Positions 10,268 to 19,191 of a DNA stretch of 64,000 bases are shown piece after piece. The stretch is taken from assembly GCF_900637295.1 (NCBI RefSeq), contig NZ_LR134363.1, positions 1,426,001 through 1,490,000 of the forward strand, read 5' to 3'. The DNA is from Actinomyces slackii (GTDB taxonomy: Bacteria; Actinomycetota; Actinomycetes; Actinomycetales; Actinomycetaceae). Each line of letters begins with the position of its first letter. The stretch's first letter is position 1. Position numbers and translations under genes: made by a program. The notes below the pieces were generated by a model. It was not told the origin of the DNA, did no database searches, and saw only the letters and a list, made by a program, of their open reading frames with translations.

Positions 10268-11410
10268 ATGGCGGCCCTGCTGCGGCGCGCCAAGGGGCTG
10301 TGGGGGCGCTCGCGGATCGGACGGACCCTCAGCCGCTACAGCACGGGGCGCGGAGCCCTCATGGCCGGCGGCATCGCCTACACCGGGCTGTCCTCGATCT
10401 TCGCGGCGCTGGCCATCGGGGTGACCGTCATCATGGCAGCGCTCGGAGACCGCCCGGCGCTGCGACAGGCGGTGATCACCCAGATCGATGCCGCACTTCC
10501 CGGCGTCCTGGACACCGGGGACGGTGGGATGGTCACCATCGACCAGCTCATCCTGGACTCGCCGCTGACCCTGGGCTCGGTGATCGCCGGGGCGGTCCTG
10601 GTCTACTCGGCGATGAGCCTCATGGGCGCGATCAAGACGGCGCTGCGAGCCATGTTCGGCATGGTCAACCTGCCGCCCAGCGCCGTGGTGGGGCAGGCGG
10701 TCAACCTCGTGGGATTCGTGGTGATCCTGCTGGGCGTGCTCATCACGGCGATGGCGACCCTGGTGACCACGGTGGTGGCGGGGGAGGTCGGTGCCGCGCT
10801 GGGGGTGCCGGTGGAGCTGACGGGCAGGGGCGCATGGGTGGCCGGGCTGATCGTGTCCTTCCTCATCGACGCGGCGGTTCTGGGGCTCATCATCACGGTC
10901 TGCGGCATCCGCCCACCATTTCGCGACCTGGCGGCCGGATGCGCGCTGGGGGCGGTGGCCTTCGGCGCGCTGCGCCAGGCGGGGGCCGGAGCGGTGGGCT
11001 CGGCGGTGGACAATCCCCTGCTGGCCTCGGCCGCCACGCTGGTGGTGCTGGTGGTCTGGCTGCACCTGGCCAGCCGGGTCCTGCTGCTCGTGGCCGCCTG
11101 GACGGCCAACCCGCCCATGCCGCGCCCGGTGGTGCATCCTGCCGAGGTCCACGGCCGGGAGCGGCCCAACTACGTGACCCTCACGGTTCCCGCCACTCTG
11201 GCCTGGCCGCGCCAGTCGATCACGGGCTCGCTGGAGGCCGACCCCACTGAGCATCCCGACTACGTGGCCCCCGTGCCCCTGAAGGCGGCCCCTGAGGAGC
11301 CCTCCCCGCCGGCCCCGAGTCGGCCCGGCTGGCTCCGCCTGCCCGATCCTCCCCGCTGGCTGGCCCGCCTCCTGCGCCGCCCACCCTCCGGCCAGGCCGA
11401 CTCGCCCTGA
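10268..11410 (+). CDS. YihY/BrkB-family membrane protein
   Basis: A 380-residue multi-pass inner-membrane protein of the YihY/virulence-factor BrkB family. About six hydrophobic segments fill residues 30-285. Seen family features are the start AGGIAYTGLSSIFAAL after the first basic stretch and CGIRPPFRDLAAG between the last helices. The C-terminal 100 residues are hydrophilic and Pro-rich. Function in bacteria is uncertain; the old RNase BN assignment was withdrawn for this family. It follows the 2H-phosphoesterase gene by six bases. Confidence 0.85.
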   Translation: MAALLRRAKGLWGRSRIGRTLSRYSTGRGALMAGGIAYTGLSSIFAALAIGVTVIMAALGDRPALRQAVITQIDAALPGVLDTGDGGMVTIDQLILDSPLTLGSVIAGAVLVYSAMSLMGAIKTALRAMFGMVNLPPSAVVGQAVNLVGFVVILLGVLITAMATLVTTVVAGEVGAALGVPVELTGRGAWVAGLIVSFLIDAAVLGLIITVCGIRPPFRDLAAGCALGAVAFGALRQAGAGAVGSAVDNPLLASAATLVVLVVWLHLASRVLLLVAAWTANPPMPRPVVHPAEVHGRERPNYVTLTVPATLAWPRQSITGSLEADPTEHPDYVAPVPLKAAPEEPSPPAPSRPGWLRLPDPPRWLARLLRRPPSGQADSP

Positions 11411-11460
11411 GGCGCACGGATCGCTCCCGCCGATTCCGTGAAAGGGAGGGGCGGTGCCGT

Positions 11461-11466
11461 TAGTCT
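11461..11466 (+). promoter_or_regulatory. Putative -10 box of manC (leaderless)
   Basis: TAGTCT lies exactly six bases before the ATG of manC, with no Shine-Dalgarno sequence in between. Consistent with a leaderless transcript. Confidence 0.5.
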
Positions 11467-11472
11467 GCACCG

Positions 11473-12705
11473 ATGAGCGAGCACAGTGGATATAGCGAGC
11501 AGAACGAGCACAGCGAGCACAGTGAGCACAGCGAGCACCTGTCGGAGCCCCGGAGGGGGCAGCCGATTCACGCGATCATCCCGGCGGGGGGCGCGGGCAC
11601 TCGGCTGTGGCCGCTGAGCCGCCGTCAGCGCCCCAAGTTCCTCCTGGACCTCACCGGCACGGGCCGCTCCCTCCTCCAGGGCACGGTCGAGCGCCTGGCC
11701 CCGGTGGCGGCGAGCACGACCGTGGTCACCGGGGTGGCGCATGTGGCCGCCGTGGCCGATCAGCTGCCGGGGATCCCGCGCGAGAACCTGCTGGCCGAGC
11801 CGCTGCCCCGCGACTCCATGGCCGCGATCGGCCTGGCTGCCGCGGTCATCGCCCGGCGCCACGGGGCCCAGTCCGTCGTCGGGTCCTTCGCCGCCGACCA
11901 GACCATCGCCGAGGAGGACGCCTTCGTCGATGCCGTGCGCCAGGCCGCCGCTCTGGCCGAGGAGGGGTGGGTGGTCACCATCGGCATCGAGGCCACGGGC
12001 CCGTCAACGGCCTTCGGCTACATTCACTGCGGGGACCATATCGGGGCGGCCGGGGCCCCTGCGGGGCGCCGGGTGCTGGGCTTCACCGAGAAGCCCGACC
12101 TTCAGACCGCTCAGACCTACCTGGACAGCGGGGACTACCGCTGGAACGCCGGCATGTTCGTGGCTCGCGCAGGGGTCCTGCTCGACCACCTGGCCCGCCT
12201 GCGCCCCCAGCTGGCTCAGGGCCTGGCGGCCATTGCCGAGGCCTGGGACACCCCGCAGCGCGAGGAGGTCATGGCGCGGGTGTGGCCGGGGCTGGAGAGC
12301 ATCGCCATCGATCATGCCATCGCCGAGCCCGTGGCCGCCGCGGGAGGGGTGGCCACGATCCCAGTCGCCATGGGGTGGGATGATGTCGGCGGATTCGATG
12401 CCCTGGCCGGGCTCATCGCCGCGCAGCAGGAGGGGGCCGCGGCCGGGGTGAGGATCCTTCAGGCCCAGGGATCCCCGGTCGGTCTGGGGCCGGCCGGCGG
12501 GGCCGGGGGCGCGATTGAGGCGGTGGACTCCCCCGGGGCCCTCGTGGCCACCACCACCGGTCGGACGGTGGCGCTGGTGGGAGTGCCCGACGTCGTCGTC
12601 GTCGATACGCCCGACGCCCTGCTGGTGACGGTCCCGGCGCGCGCTCAGGGCGTCAAGACCGTTGTGGACAGGCTCGCGGCCCAGGGCAGCGATGCTCTGC
12701 TGTGA
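11473..12705 (+). CDS. manC: Mannose-1-phosphate guanylyltransferase
   Basis: A 410-residue nucleotidyltransferase that makes GDP-mannose from GTP and mannose-1-phosphate for glycan synthesis. The pyrophosphorylase signature GGAGTRLWPLSR with downstream RPKFLL is at about residues 40-60; FTEKPD and WNAGMFV mark the sugar site. It lacks a C-terminal phosphomannose-isomerase cupin domain, so it is the short monofunctional form. The first 30 residues are an odd Ser-Glu-His repeat encoded by a 9-base tandem repeat, and homology begins after it. The ATG at 11473 is kept because of the -10 box six bases upstream. Confidence 0.88.
   Translation: MSEHSGYSEQNEHSEHSEHSEHLSEPRRGQPIHAIIPAGGAGTRLWPLSRRQRPKFLLDLTGTGRSLLQGTVERLAPVAASTTVVTGVAHVAAVADQLPGIPRENLLAEPLPRDSMAAIGLAAAVIARRHGAQSVVGSFAADQTIAEEDAFVDAVRQAAALAEEGWVVTIGIEATGPSTAFGYIHCGDHIGAAGAPAGRRVLGFTEKPDLQTAQTYLDSGDYRWNAGMFVARAGVLLDHLARLRPQLAQGLAAIAEAWDTPQREEVMARVWPGLESIAIDHAIAEPVAAAGGVATIPVAMGWDDVGGFDALAGLIAAQQEGAAAGVRILQAQGSPVGLGPAGGAGGAIEAVDSPGALVATTTGRTVALVGVPDVVVVDTPDALLVTVPARAQGVKTVVDRLAAQGSDALL
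11506..11541 (+). repeat. 9-bp tandem repeat in the manC 5' end
   Basis: Four consecutive units of GAGCACAGC or close variants encode a Ser-Glu-His repeat. The period is a multiple of three, so copy-number change would alter protein length without shifting frame. Confidence 0.8.
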
Positions 12706-12880
12706 GCCTGCGCAGCGGTGGACGGCATTACGCATTAGCCAAATATTCTGAGAGAATCCCGAATGTCATCTGGCGATTCTCAAGGTCATTGAACCATCAA
12801 TACTTCTCGTTTTTTCTTATGGTGAAACGGGAGGCTGCGTGGTTCTCAATATCGCTGCACTGAGAACCGCATGCAGCAGC

Positions 12881-12914
12881 GCCGGCCGCACGGTGGGAAC
12901 ACCGCGCAGCCGGC
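12881..12914. terminator. Hairpin downstream of the WXG100-like gene
   Basis: Fifteen-base arms (12881-12895 and 12900-12914) pair at 13 positions around a GGAA tetraloop. It lies 40 bases past the minus-strand stop at 12955 and can also stop readthrough from manC. The rest of 12706-12954 is AT-richer than its surroundings, has two small inverted repeats (ggttctca/tgagaacc and gagaatc/gattctc), and shows no gene. Confidence 0.6.
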
Positions 12915-12954
12915 ACTGCGATGATGCTCGAGGGTGATGCTCGAGGCGCGCCGC

Positions 12955-13254
12955 TCAGGCGACCGCTGAGACGGGCGTGAGCTGACGCGCGTCAGTCACG
13001 CCGTTCGCGGCGGCGTTGTTGTTGTGGTTGTTGGCCACGTCGGTGGCGCCATCGGCTAGAGCCTGCTCGAAGGCGACCAGCTTGGGCTTGAACTCATCCC
13101 AGGCGGCGCGGAAGGCCGTGGCGTTGGGGCTCTCCCAGACGGCGCCGGACAGGGAGCTGTCCGTGGAGGTCTGGATGTCGTGGCATGACTGAACATTCTT
13201 GGAGAGGGTGTCGTACAGCGTGGCCAGAGTGTCAAGGTCTGCCTGCAAAGACAT
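12955..13254 (-). CDS. WXG100-family (ESAT-6-like) protein
   Basis: A 99-residue, mostly helical protein with the size and central W-x-G-like turn of WXG100 T7SS substrates; here the turn reads VWESPNATAF, between two predicted helices. The N-terminus begins MSLQADLDTLATLYDTL. There is no signal peptide, as expected for substrates exported by EccC-type machinery. A GGAG lies eight bases before the ATG. It is transcribed away from the Tad operon, whose last gene is eccC, and the WES turn recurs in the small gene just after eccC, which links both to that secretion ATPase. Confidence 0.75.
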   Translation of the reverse strand: MSLQADLDTLATLYDTLSKNVQSCHDIQTSTDSSLSGAVWESPNATAFRAAWDEFKPKLVAFEQALADGATDVANNHNNNAAANGVTDARQLTPVSAVA

Positions 13255-13499
13255 ATTGGGTCTCCTTCAAGGGCTGCGGTTCTTTCAGCGAGTCCCGGCG
13301 ACGGTCGACGCCGGAAGACAGCGGGCAGTGTGAACTGCGTCCTGCTGCTGGAGCACACCCTTACATGACTCGCATCATCGCGCAAGGAGAGATGTACCCA
13401 CAGGATCGTACTGATTGTCATGCCACATCTCTACACGCCACGGTCACGATTGAGATACGGTGTTCGCGCCTTATCCCCCGGAGCGAGAGGTTCACTTCC

Positions 13500-14210
13500 A
13501 TGTCCCAGCCCCAGGACGGGCGCGCCCAGCGCCGTCGTGAGCGCGATGAGCGAGGCATGCGCTCCACCCGCGCCGCCAAGCAGGACGGCTCGGCGCGCCT
13601 GCCCTCGGCGCCCCGTGAGCGCAGGCCCCTGCTGGCGGTTCTCGCCGTGCTGCTCATCGTCGGCGGAGCCGTGCTCTCCGCGCTCCTGGCGACCAGGCTC
13701 GACCAGCGCGTCCAGATGCTGGTGGCGGCCAACACCATCGAGGCGGGGACCGTCATCACCAAGGAGGACCTCAGCGCCGCCCCTGTCTCGGCGGATCTGG
13801 GCACGCTGATCCCCGCCAGCCAGGCGGACCAGGTCGTGGGCAGAACCGCGCGGGTTCAGGTCGCCCAGGGCCAGCTGCTGGACACCTCCCAGCTGACGGG
13901 CAGCTCGATCCCGGCCGAGGGCAAGCAGGTCGTGGGCATGTCGCTGGAGGCGGGGCGCTTCCCCTCCCAGGGCTTCCGCCCGGGGGACAAGGTCGACGTC
14001 GTGGACATCAACGGCCAGTCGGTCTCCATCGCCGGAGCGCAGATCATCAGCGCGACGCCGACCTCCGGGACCGAGGGGGACTGGTCCTCGGGCGCCCTGG
14101 TCTCGGTGGCGGTTGAGCAGAAGGACGCGGCCGCTCTTGCCGCGGCCTCCGCGGGCGGCACCGTCGCCCTGGTCCTCGTGGCCTCCGAGCAGCCGATCCA
14201 GGAGAACTGA
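13500..14210 (+). CDS. SAF-domain pilus assembly protein, CpaB/RcpC-like
   Basis: A 236-residue protein with a cytoplasmic basic N-terminus, one membrane segment (about residues 43-65) and an extracytoplasmic SAF domain (VAANTIEAGTVITKEDL), as in CpaB/RcpC/FlgA-related proteins. It is first in the Tad pilus operon and directly overlaps the TadZ-like gene. The frame is open upstream to 13185, but the ATG at 13500, just before the basic stretch, fits the family. No strong RBS is seen. Confidence 0.82.
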   Translation: MSQPQDGRAQRRRERDERGMRSTRAAKQDGSARLPSAPRERRPLLAVLAVLLIVGGAVLSALLATRLDQRVQMLVAANTIEAGTVITKEDLSAAPVSADLGTLIPASQADQVVGRTARVQVAQGQLLDTSQLTGSSIPAEGKQVVGMSLEAGRFPSQGFRPGDKVDVVDINGQSVSIAGAQIISATPTSGTEGDWSSGALVSVAVEQKDAAALAAASAGGTVALVLVASEQPIQEN

Positions 14211-14968
14211 TGCTGGTGTCACTGGCCTCCGCCAAGGGGGCGCCGGGGGTGACCACCTCGGCACATCTCCTGGCCGCGCTCTGGCCCCGCCCGGTCATCA
14301 TGGCCGAGCTGGACCCCGCCGGCTCGGACCTGCTCTACCGCTCCCGCACCGCCCAGGGCCTGCCCCTGGATGCCGACCGGGGGGTGGTCTCCCTGGCCGC
14401 GGCGGTGCGCCGCGAGCCCAAGGCCCCGGTTGCCGAGCACCTGACAACCATCGACGGCGGCCTGGAGGTGCTCCTGGGCCTGTCCCGCCCCGATCAGGCC
14501 GCGGCCATCGGCGCGGGCTGGGCCGCCCTGGCGGCCTGCCTGCGCAGTCACGGCGATGTGGTGGCCGATGTGGGCCGGATCGCGCCGGGCGCGCCGAGCC
14601 TGGGAGTGGCGCTGGCCTCGGATCTGACGATCCTGGTGACCCGACCGGGGGTGGAGAACTACGGCCACCTGCGCGAGCGCCTGTCCTGGATCATCAACGA
14701 CACCGCCCACCGCTCCGAGCAGGTGCGGCTGGGCGTCATCCTGATCGCCCCGTGGAAGAGCCGCCATGAGGGCGCCGACCTCTCCCGACTGCTGCAGGCC
14801 AGCGGCTTCAACGTCCCCGTGCTGGGCGTGCTGGCCCACGACCCCGCCGCGGCCGACGCCCTGGCCGGGCGCCGTCCGCGCCCACTGGGGCGCACCATGC
14901 TGGTCAGATCGGGCAGGACACTGACCGCGAATCTGGCCGGAGGGGCCAGGAGCGGAGGATCGCGATGA
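14210..14968 (+). CDS. TadZ/CpaE-like MinD-family protein
   Basis: A 252-residue P-loop-fold protein in the position of tadZ/cpaE, which helps place the pilus machine at the cell pole. The N-terminus reads ASAKGAPGVTTSAHLLA where MinD/ParA proteins have KGGxGKTT: the first Lys is kept, but the catalytic-loop Lys is Val. Nucleotide hydrolysis is therefore doubtful; some TadZ proteins are also degenerate here. MAELDPAGSDLLYR corresponds to the following D-x-D region. It overlaps both neighbours by one to four bases. Confidence 0.78.
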   Translation: MLVSLASAKGAPGVTTSAHLLAALWPRPVIMAELDPAGSDLLYRSRTAQGLPLDADRGVVSLAAAVRREPKAPVAEHLTTIDGGLEVLLGLSRPDQAAAIGAGWAALAACLRSHGDVVADVGRIAPGAPSLGVALASDLTILVTRPGVENYGHLRERLSWIINDTAHRSEQVRLGVILIAPWKSRHEGADLSRLLQASGFNVPVLGVLAHDPAAADALAGRRPRPLGRTMLVRSGRTLTANLAGGARSGGSR

Positions 14969-16281
14969 GCATCGATCAGAACCTGGTGCGCGAGATGCGC
15001 GAGGAGGTCGCCGACCTCCTGGCCCAGCAGCGCCGCGACGATGCCTCCTCCGGCATCCCGCCCATGACCCCTGAGGATGAGCGCCAGTTCGCCCGCGCAC
15101 TCATCGGCCGGGTCCTGGAGCAGCACGCCCGATCGGCGATCGCCGCGGGCCTCAGCCCGCTGACCGCCCAGGACGAGGAGGAGGTCTCCCAGGGCATCCA
15201 TGCCGCGCTGTTCGGCGTGGGCAGGCTCCAGCCGCTGCTGGAGGATCCCGATGTCGAGAACGTCGACATCAACGGCTATGACAACGTCTTCATCCAGTAC
15301 GCCGATGGGCGCGAGGAGCGCGGTGCCCCGGTGGCCGAGTCCGATGACGAGCTGGTCGAGCTGGTCCAGGTCCTGGGGTCCTACTCGGGCCTGGCCTCCA
15401 GGCCCTTCGACTCGGCCAATCCGCAGCTGGACCTGCGCCTGCCCGATGGCTCGCGACTCTCGGCGGTCATGGACGTGTGCTCCCGCCCGGCGGTCTCGGT
15501 GCGCCGGGCGCGACTGGACCGCGTGGGCCTGGACGAGCTGGTGGGCCTGGGCACGCTGAGCCCGCGCCTGGCGGCCTTCTGCTCCGCGGCGGTGCGGGCG
15601 CGCAAGAACATCATGATCGCCGGGGCCACCAACGCCGGCAAGACGACCTTCCTGCGGGCCCTGGCCAATGAGATCCCTCCGGGAGAGCGGCTCATCACCG
15701 TGGAGCGGGCCCTGGAGCTGGGCCTGGGGGAGTTCGCCGATCTCCACCCCAATGTGGTGGCCTTCGAGGAGCGGCTGCCCAACTCCGAGGGCGCGGGCGC
15801 CATCTCCATGGCGGATCTCGTGCGCCGCTCGCTGCGCATGAACCCCTCGCGGGTCATCGTCGGAGAGGTGCTGGGAGACGAGATCGTCACCATGCTCAAC
15901 GCCATGAGCCAGGGCAATGACGGATCACTGTCCACCATCCACGCCAATTCCTCCTCCGAGGTCTTCAACAGGATCGCCACCTACGCGATCCAGTCGGCAG
16001 AGCACCTGCCCCAGGACGCAACCAACCTGCTCATCGCCGGCGCCGTGGACTTCGTCATCTTCCTGACCCGGGAGAACCGGTTCGGCCAGGGCGGGACCAT
16101 GCGGCGCTTCGTGGCCTCGGTCCGTGAGGTCAACGGTGTGGACGGACGGGTGCTGTCCTCGGAGATCTTCGCCGACGACGGCACCGGCATGGCCCAGCCG
16201 GCCGCCCCGATCGCCTGCGCCGCCGAGCTCATGGAGGTCGGCTACGACCCGGCCGCCGCCTACGGGGGGCAGATGCGATGA
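14965..16281 (+). CDS. tadA: TadA/CpaF secretion ATPase
   Basis: A 438-residue hexameric ATPase of the type II/IV secretion superfamily that drives Flp pilus assembly. Walker A is GATNAGKTTFLRAL (about residue 216), the Asp box and Walker B include SRVIVGEVLGDEI, and the His box is LSTIHANSS. The N-terminal 150 residues form the usual CpaF helical domain. It overlaps tadZ and tadB by four bases on each side, so it is expressed as part of one tight operon. Confidence 0.95.
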   Translation: MSIDQNLVREMREEVADLLAQQRRDDASSGIPPMTPEDERQFARALIGRVLEQHARSAIAAGLSPLTAQDEEEVSQGIHAALFGVGRLQPLLEDPDVENVDINGYDNVFIQYADGREERGAPVAESDDELVELVQVLGSYSGLASRPFDSANPQLDLRLPDGSRLSAVMDVCSRPAVSVRRARLDRVGLDELVGLGTLSPRLAAFCSAAVRARKNIMIAGATNAGKTTFLRALANEIPPGERLITVERALELGLGEFADLHPNVVAFEERLPNSEGAGAISMADLVRRSLRMNPSRVIVGEVLGDEIVTMLNAMSQGNDGSLSTIHANSSSEVFNRIATYAIQSAEHLPQDATNLLIAGAVDFVIFLTRENRFGQGGTMRRFVASVREVNGVDGRVLSSEIFADDGTGMAQPAAPIACAAELMEVGYDPAAAYGGQMR

Positions 16282-17156
16282 ACGAGACGACGGCGACTCT
16301 GGCCATCCTGGCCGGTGCGATGGTCGGCGGAGGGATCTTCCTCCTGGTCGGCTTCTTCATGGGCGTCGGTCTCCTGCCCGAGTCCGAGTCCGGGGAGGCC
16401 TCTGACCTGCTCAAGCGCCTGTCGCGGCGCACGATCGTCGCCGCACTGGTGGGGGTGGCCCTGCTGGTGGCGACCCGCTGGATCGTCCTGGCGGTGGCCG
16501 GCGCGGTGCTGGTCATGGTCTGGCCCATGCTCTTCGGCGGGGCCCGGCAGGAGAAGCTGGCCGCCGCGCGGATCGAGGCGCTGGCGACCTGGACGGAGTC
16601 CCTGCGGGACACGATCGCCGGCGCGGTCGGCCTGGAGCAGGCGATTCCCGCCACGGTGTACGCCGCCGCCCCGGTGATCAGGGATGATCTGGCCCTCCTG
16701 GCCGATCGCATGCGGGTGCGCGTCCCCCTGCCGACGGCGCTGCGGCAGTTCGCGGATGATCTCAACGACCCCACCGCGGATCTCGTGGTCTCCGCCCTCA
16801 TCATCAATGCCCGCCTGCGCGGCCCGGGCCTGCGCCAGCTGCTGGGCTCCCTGGCGGACGCGGCGCGCTCGGAGCTGGACATGCGTCAGCGCGTCTCCGC
16901 CTCCCGGGCCGGGACGAGGCGCTCGGCGCAGATCGTCGTCCTGTTCTCCATCGCTGTCATGCTGGGCCTGGCACTGTTCAACCGCAGCTTCGTCCAGCCC
17001 TATGAGTCGGTTCAGGGACAGATGGTGCTGCTGGTGGTGGTGAGCCTGTTCGCTGTGGGCATGCTGTGGATGCGCCGCCTGGCCGGGGTCAAGCTCCCCC
17101 GCCGATTCCTCATGACCACAGCCGGGGAGATCGATGAGGCAGGTGGGACGCCATGA
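16278..17156 (+). CDS. tadB: TadB inner-membrane platform protein
   Basis: A 292-residue type II secretion F-domain protein that with TadC forms the membrane platform for pilus assembly. It has N-terminal hydrophobic segments (about residues 5-30 and 53-82), a cytoplasmic helical GspF-like domain including TIAGAVGLEQAI and RMRVRVPLPTALRQF, and C-terminal membrane helices. It is coupled by four-base overlaps to tadA and tadC. Confidence 0.9.
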   Translation: MNETTATLAILAGAMVGGGIFLLVGFFMGVGLLPESESGEASDLLKRLSRRTIVAALVGVALLVATRWIVLAVAGAVLVMVWPMLFGGARQEKLAAARIEALATWTESLRDTIAGAVGLEQAIPATVYAAAPVIRDDLALLADRMRVRVPLPTALRQFADDLNDPTADLVVSALIINARLRGPGLRQLLGSLADAARSELDMRQRVSASRAGTRRSAQIVVLFSIAVMLGLALFNRSFVQPYESVQGQMVLLVVVSLFAVGMLWMRRLAGVKLPRRFLMTTAGEIDEAGGTP

Positions 17157-18076
17157 TCAACCTCATCCTCATCGGGGGCGCTGTCAGCGGCGCGGGCGTG
17201 GTCATGCTCATCCTGCTGCTCGTGCCCCCGGCCGTTCAGCCCGCGGCGGCGCTGGCCGAGCTGGACACGCGGCGCGATGAGCGCCGCCTGCGCCAGGACG
17301 TGCGCCGCCTCAGCCCGCGTGAGGCGGCCCTTCCGGAGTGGATGGACATCCTGGGACTGCGGGGGGCCGCCCTGCTGCGGCGCTCGGGGATCGAGATCTC
17401 CTCGATCACCGCTGATCTCTCGGTGATGGGGCGCTCCCTGGAGCGCCATCTGGCGGTCTCCATCCTGGCGGGGGCGGGCGCCTTCGCCATTCCCGTGGTG
17501 GGGGTCGCCCTGCTGCAGATCATCGGCGCGCGCTTCGAGTGGAGTGTCCCGGTGCTGGTCAGCCTGCTGCTGGGCGTGGCCGCGGCGCTGCTGCCCACCC
17601 TGCGGCTGCGCAGTCAGGCCGCGGCGGCGCGCCGTGACTTCCGCCATGTGGTCGGCTCCTTCCTGGACCTGGTCTCCATGTCGCTGTCGGCGGGGCGGGG
17701 CGTGCCCGAGGCACTGGACTCCGCCTCCAGGCTCTGCAACGATCCGGCCATGGTGCGGATCCGGGACGCGCTTGACATCGCCCGCCTGCGGGGGGAGACC
17801 CCGTGGGCGGCACTGGGGCAGCTCGGCACGCAGCTTCGCATCGACGAGCTGCGGGACCTGTCCGCCGCCCTGGCGCTGGTGGCGGAGGACGGCGCCAAGA
17901 TCCGCGAGTCGCTGGGCGCCCGAGCCACCAGCATGCGGCGCAAGGACCTGGCCGAGGCCGAGGGCAAGGCCGGGGAGAACTCCGAGTCGATGCTCGTGGC
18001 GCAGCTCGTCATCGCGATGGGCTTCATCATCTTTCTGGTCTACCCGGCACTGGCCGGGATTATGGGCAATATGTAG
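17153..18076 (+). CDS. tadC: TadC inner-membrane platform protein
   Basis: A 307-residue partner of TadB, also an F-domain protein. It has one N-terminal TM (residues 3-26), paired TMs near 101-150, a GspF-like cytoplasmic region (LDLVSMSLSAGRGVPEAL, then LGQLGTQLRIDELRDLS) and a last TM near the C-terminus. It ends at a TAG 48 bases before the pilin ATG and overlaps tadB by four bases. Confidence 0.9.
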   Translation: MINLILIGGAVSGAGVVMLILLLVPPAVQPAAALAELDTRRDERRLRQDVRRLSPREAALPEWMDILGLRGAALLRRSGIEISSITADLSVMGRSLERHLAVSILAGAGAFAIPVVGVALLQIIGARFEWSVPVLVSLLLGVAAALLPTLRLRSQAAAARRDFRHVVGSFLDLVSMSLSAGRGVPEALDSASRLCNDPAMVRIRDALDIARLRGETPWAALGQLGTQLRIDELRDLSAALALVAEDGAKIRESLGARATSMRRKDLAEAEGKAGENSESMLVAQLVIAMGFIIFLVYPALAGIMGNM

Positions 18077-18124
18077 TTGCCCTCACAGTTGTACGCCTAT
18101 CCACAACAGGAAGAGAAACGGATC

Positions 18125-18334
18125 ATGATCAAGCTTCTATGCACTCTGCAGATCCTCGCCGGAAACGTGTGTGAGCGGGTGACGGCGCGCCTGGGAGGGG
18201 AGCGCGGTGCCTCCACGGTCGAGTGGGTCATCATCACCGGCTTCCTCATCGTGGTGGCCGCCGTCGTCGGCCGCGCCGTGATCCGCCTGGTCACCGACGC
18301 CTCGAGCAACCTTCAGATCCCGCGTCCGACCTGA
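18125..18334 (+). CDS. Flp-type class IVb pilin
   Basis: A 69-residue prepilin-like protein and the likely major pilin of the locus. A long charged leader ends in GGERGASTVEW, where a Gly/Ala prepilinase site is followed by a Thr-Val-Glu motif with the conserved Glu at mature position about 5. A hydrophobic helix (VIITGFLIVVAAVVG) follows. The frame has an upstream TTG at 18077 abutting tadC, but the ATG at 18125 with AGGAAG upstream fits better. No prepilin peptidase gene is in the window, so processing must rely on one encoded elsewhere. Confidence 0.82.
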   Translation: MIKLLCTLQILAGNVCERVTARLGGERGASTVEWVIITGFLIVVAAVVGRAVIRLVTDASSNLQIPRPT

Positions 18335-18367
18335 GCGGCTCATCGGCAGAACCGGCGGACCCCTGAC

Positions 18368-18766
18368 ATGCTTCTCCGATCGCGCCTTCGTCGCCTGCGG
18401 GAGGAGGCGGGTGCCTCCAGTGTGGAGCTGCTCGTCTTCTTCCCCCTGCTCATGCTCATCGTGCTCATGACGGTTCAGGTCGCCCTGAGCTGGTACGGCA
18501 ATGAGGTGGCCAGAACCACCGCCCGCGAGGTGGCCAGGCAGGTCCGCGGCGGTGACAGCCCGGCCGTCGCCCAGGTAGAGGGCGTGGCCTACGCCCGCCG
18601 GGTCGGGGGCGGCGCGCTGCAGGACGTCGTCGTCGATGTGACCGTGCGGGGCCAGGAGGTCTCCGTGGAGGTCTCCGGGGAGTCCATGGATATCGTCGCC
18701 GGATTCGCCCCGCGCGTCACGGCCACGGTGACCTCGCAGATCGAGAGCTTCAGGGAGGACCGATGA
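18368..18766 (+). CDS. TadE-like pseudopilin
   Basis: A 132-residue TadE-family protein: a short basic N-terminus, EEAGASSVELLVFFP with the conserved Glu, and a single hydrophobic helix (LLMLIVLMTVQVAL). An extracytoplasmic beta-rich domain follows. These minor pseudopilins assist Flp pilus assembly. It starts 33 bases after the pilin gene and overlaps the next pseudopilin gene by four bases. Confidence 0.85.
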   Translation: MLLRSRLRRLREEAGASSVELLVFFPLLMLIVLMTVQVALSWYGNEVARTTAREVARQVRGGDSPAVAQVEGVAYARRVGGGALQDVVVDVTVRGQEVSVEVSGESMDIVAGFAPRVTATVTSQIESFREDR

Positions 18767-19191
18767 GTGGGCTGACTCGCTGGGCCAGGGCCCTGCGGAG
18801 GGCCGAGGCCGGGACGATGTCCGTGGAGATGATCGTCATGGTGCCGGTGCTGCTGCTCATCATCCTGGTGGCGGTGGCCGGTGGCCGCCTGGTCTCGGCC
18901 GAGGGCATGGTTCAGGCGGCCTCGCGCGACGCCGCCCGCGCGGCCTCCATGGAGCGCTCCTCCTTCGCCGCGTCGGCGGCCGCCAACGCCAGCCTGGCCC
19001 AGGCTGATACCGCCGGCGCCGCCTGCAGCTCGACCACCAATGTGGGCTCATTCGGTCGCGGCGGGAGAGTGGAGGTCACGGTCAGGTGCCGTGTGACCCT
19101 GGCCGATCTGGGCCTGGTCTTCCTTCCCGGGGCGACCACCGTGACAGCACGATCCACGGCCCCCGTGGACACCTGGAGAGGATCGAGATGA
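18763..19191 (+). CDS. TadE/TadF-like pseudopilin
   Basis: A 142-residue second TadE/F-type protein with AEAGTMSVEMIVMVPVL at the prepilin-like junction, then a single TM helix and a soluble domain containing two Cys (ACSSTTN and VRCRV) that could form a disulphide outside the cell. It overlaps the genes on both sides by four bases. Confidence 0.82.
   Translation: MSGLTRWARALRRAEAGTMSVEMIVMVPVLLLIILVAVAGGRLVSAEGMVQAASRDAARAASMERSSFAASAAANASLAQADTAGAACSSTTNVGSFGRGGRVEVTVRCRVTLADLGLVFLPGATTVTARSTAPVDTWRGSR

Noticed and set aside
8675-11470. A 931-codon reading of the DeoR-family frame
   Set aside because: Only the last 279 codons carry the DeoR domains; the rest is a shadow of the ligase-like and YihY genes on the other strand.
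13185-13499. N-terminal extension of the CpaB-like gene
   Set aside because: The extra 105 residues are Arg/Ser/Cys-rich and cross the divergent WXG100 promoter region; the ATG at 13500 fits the family topology.
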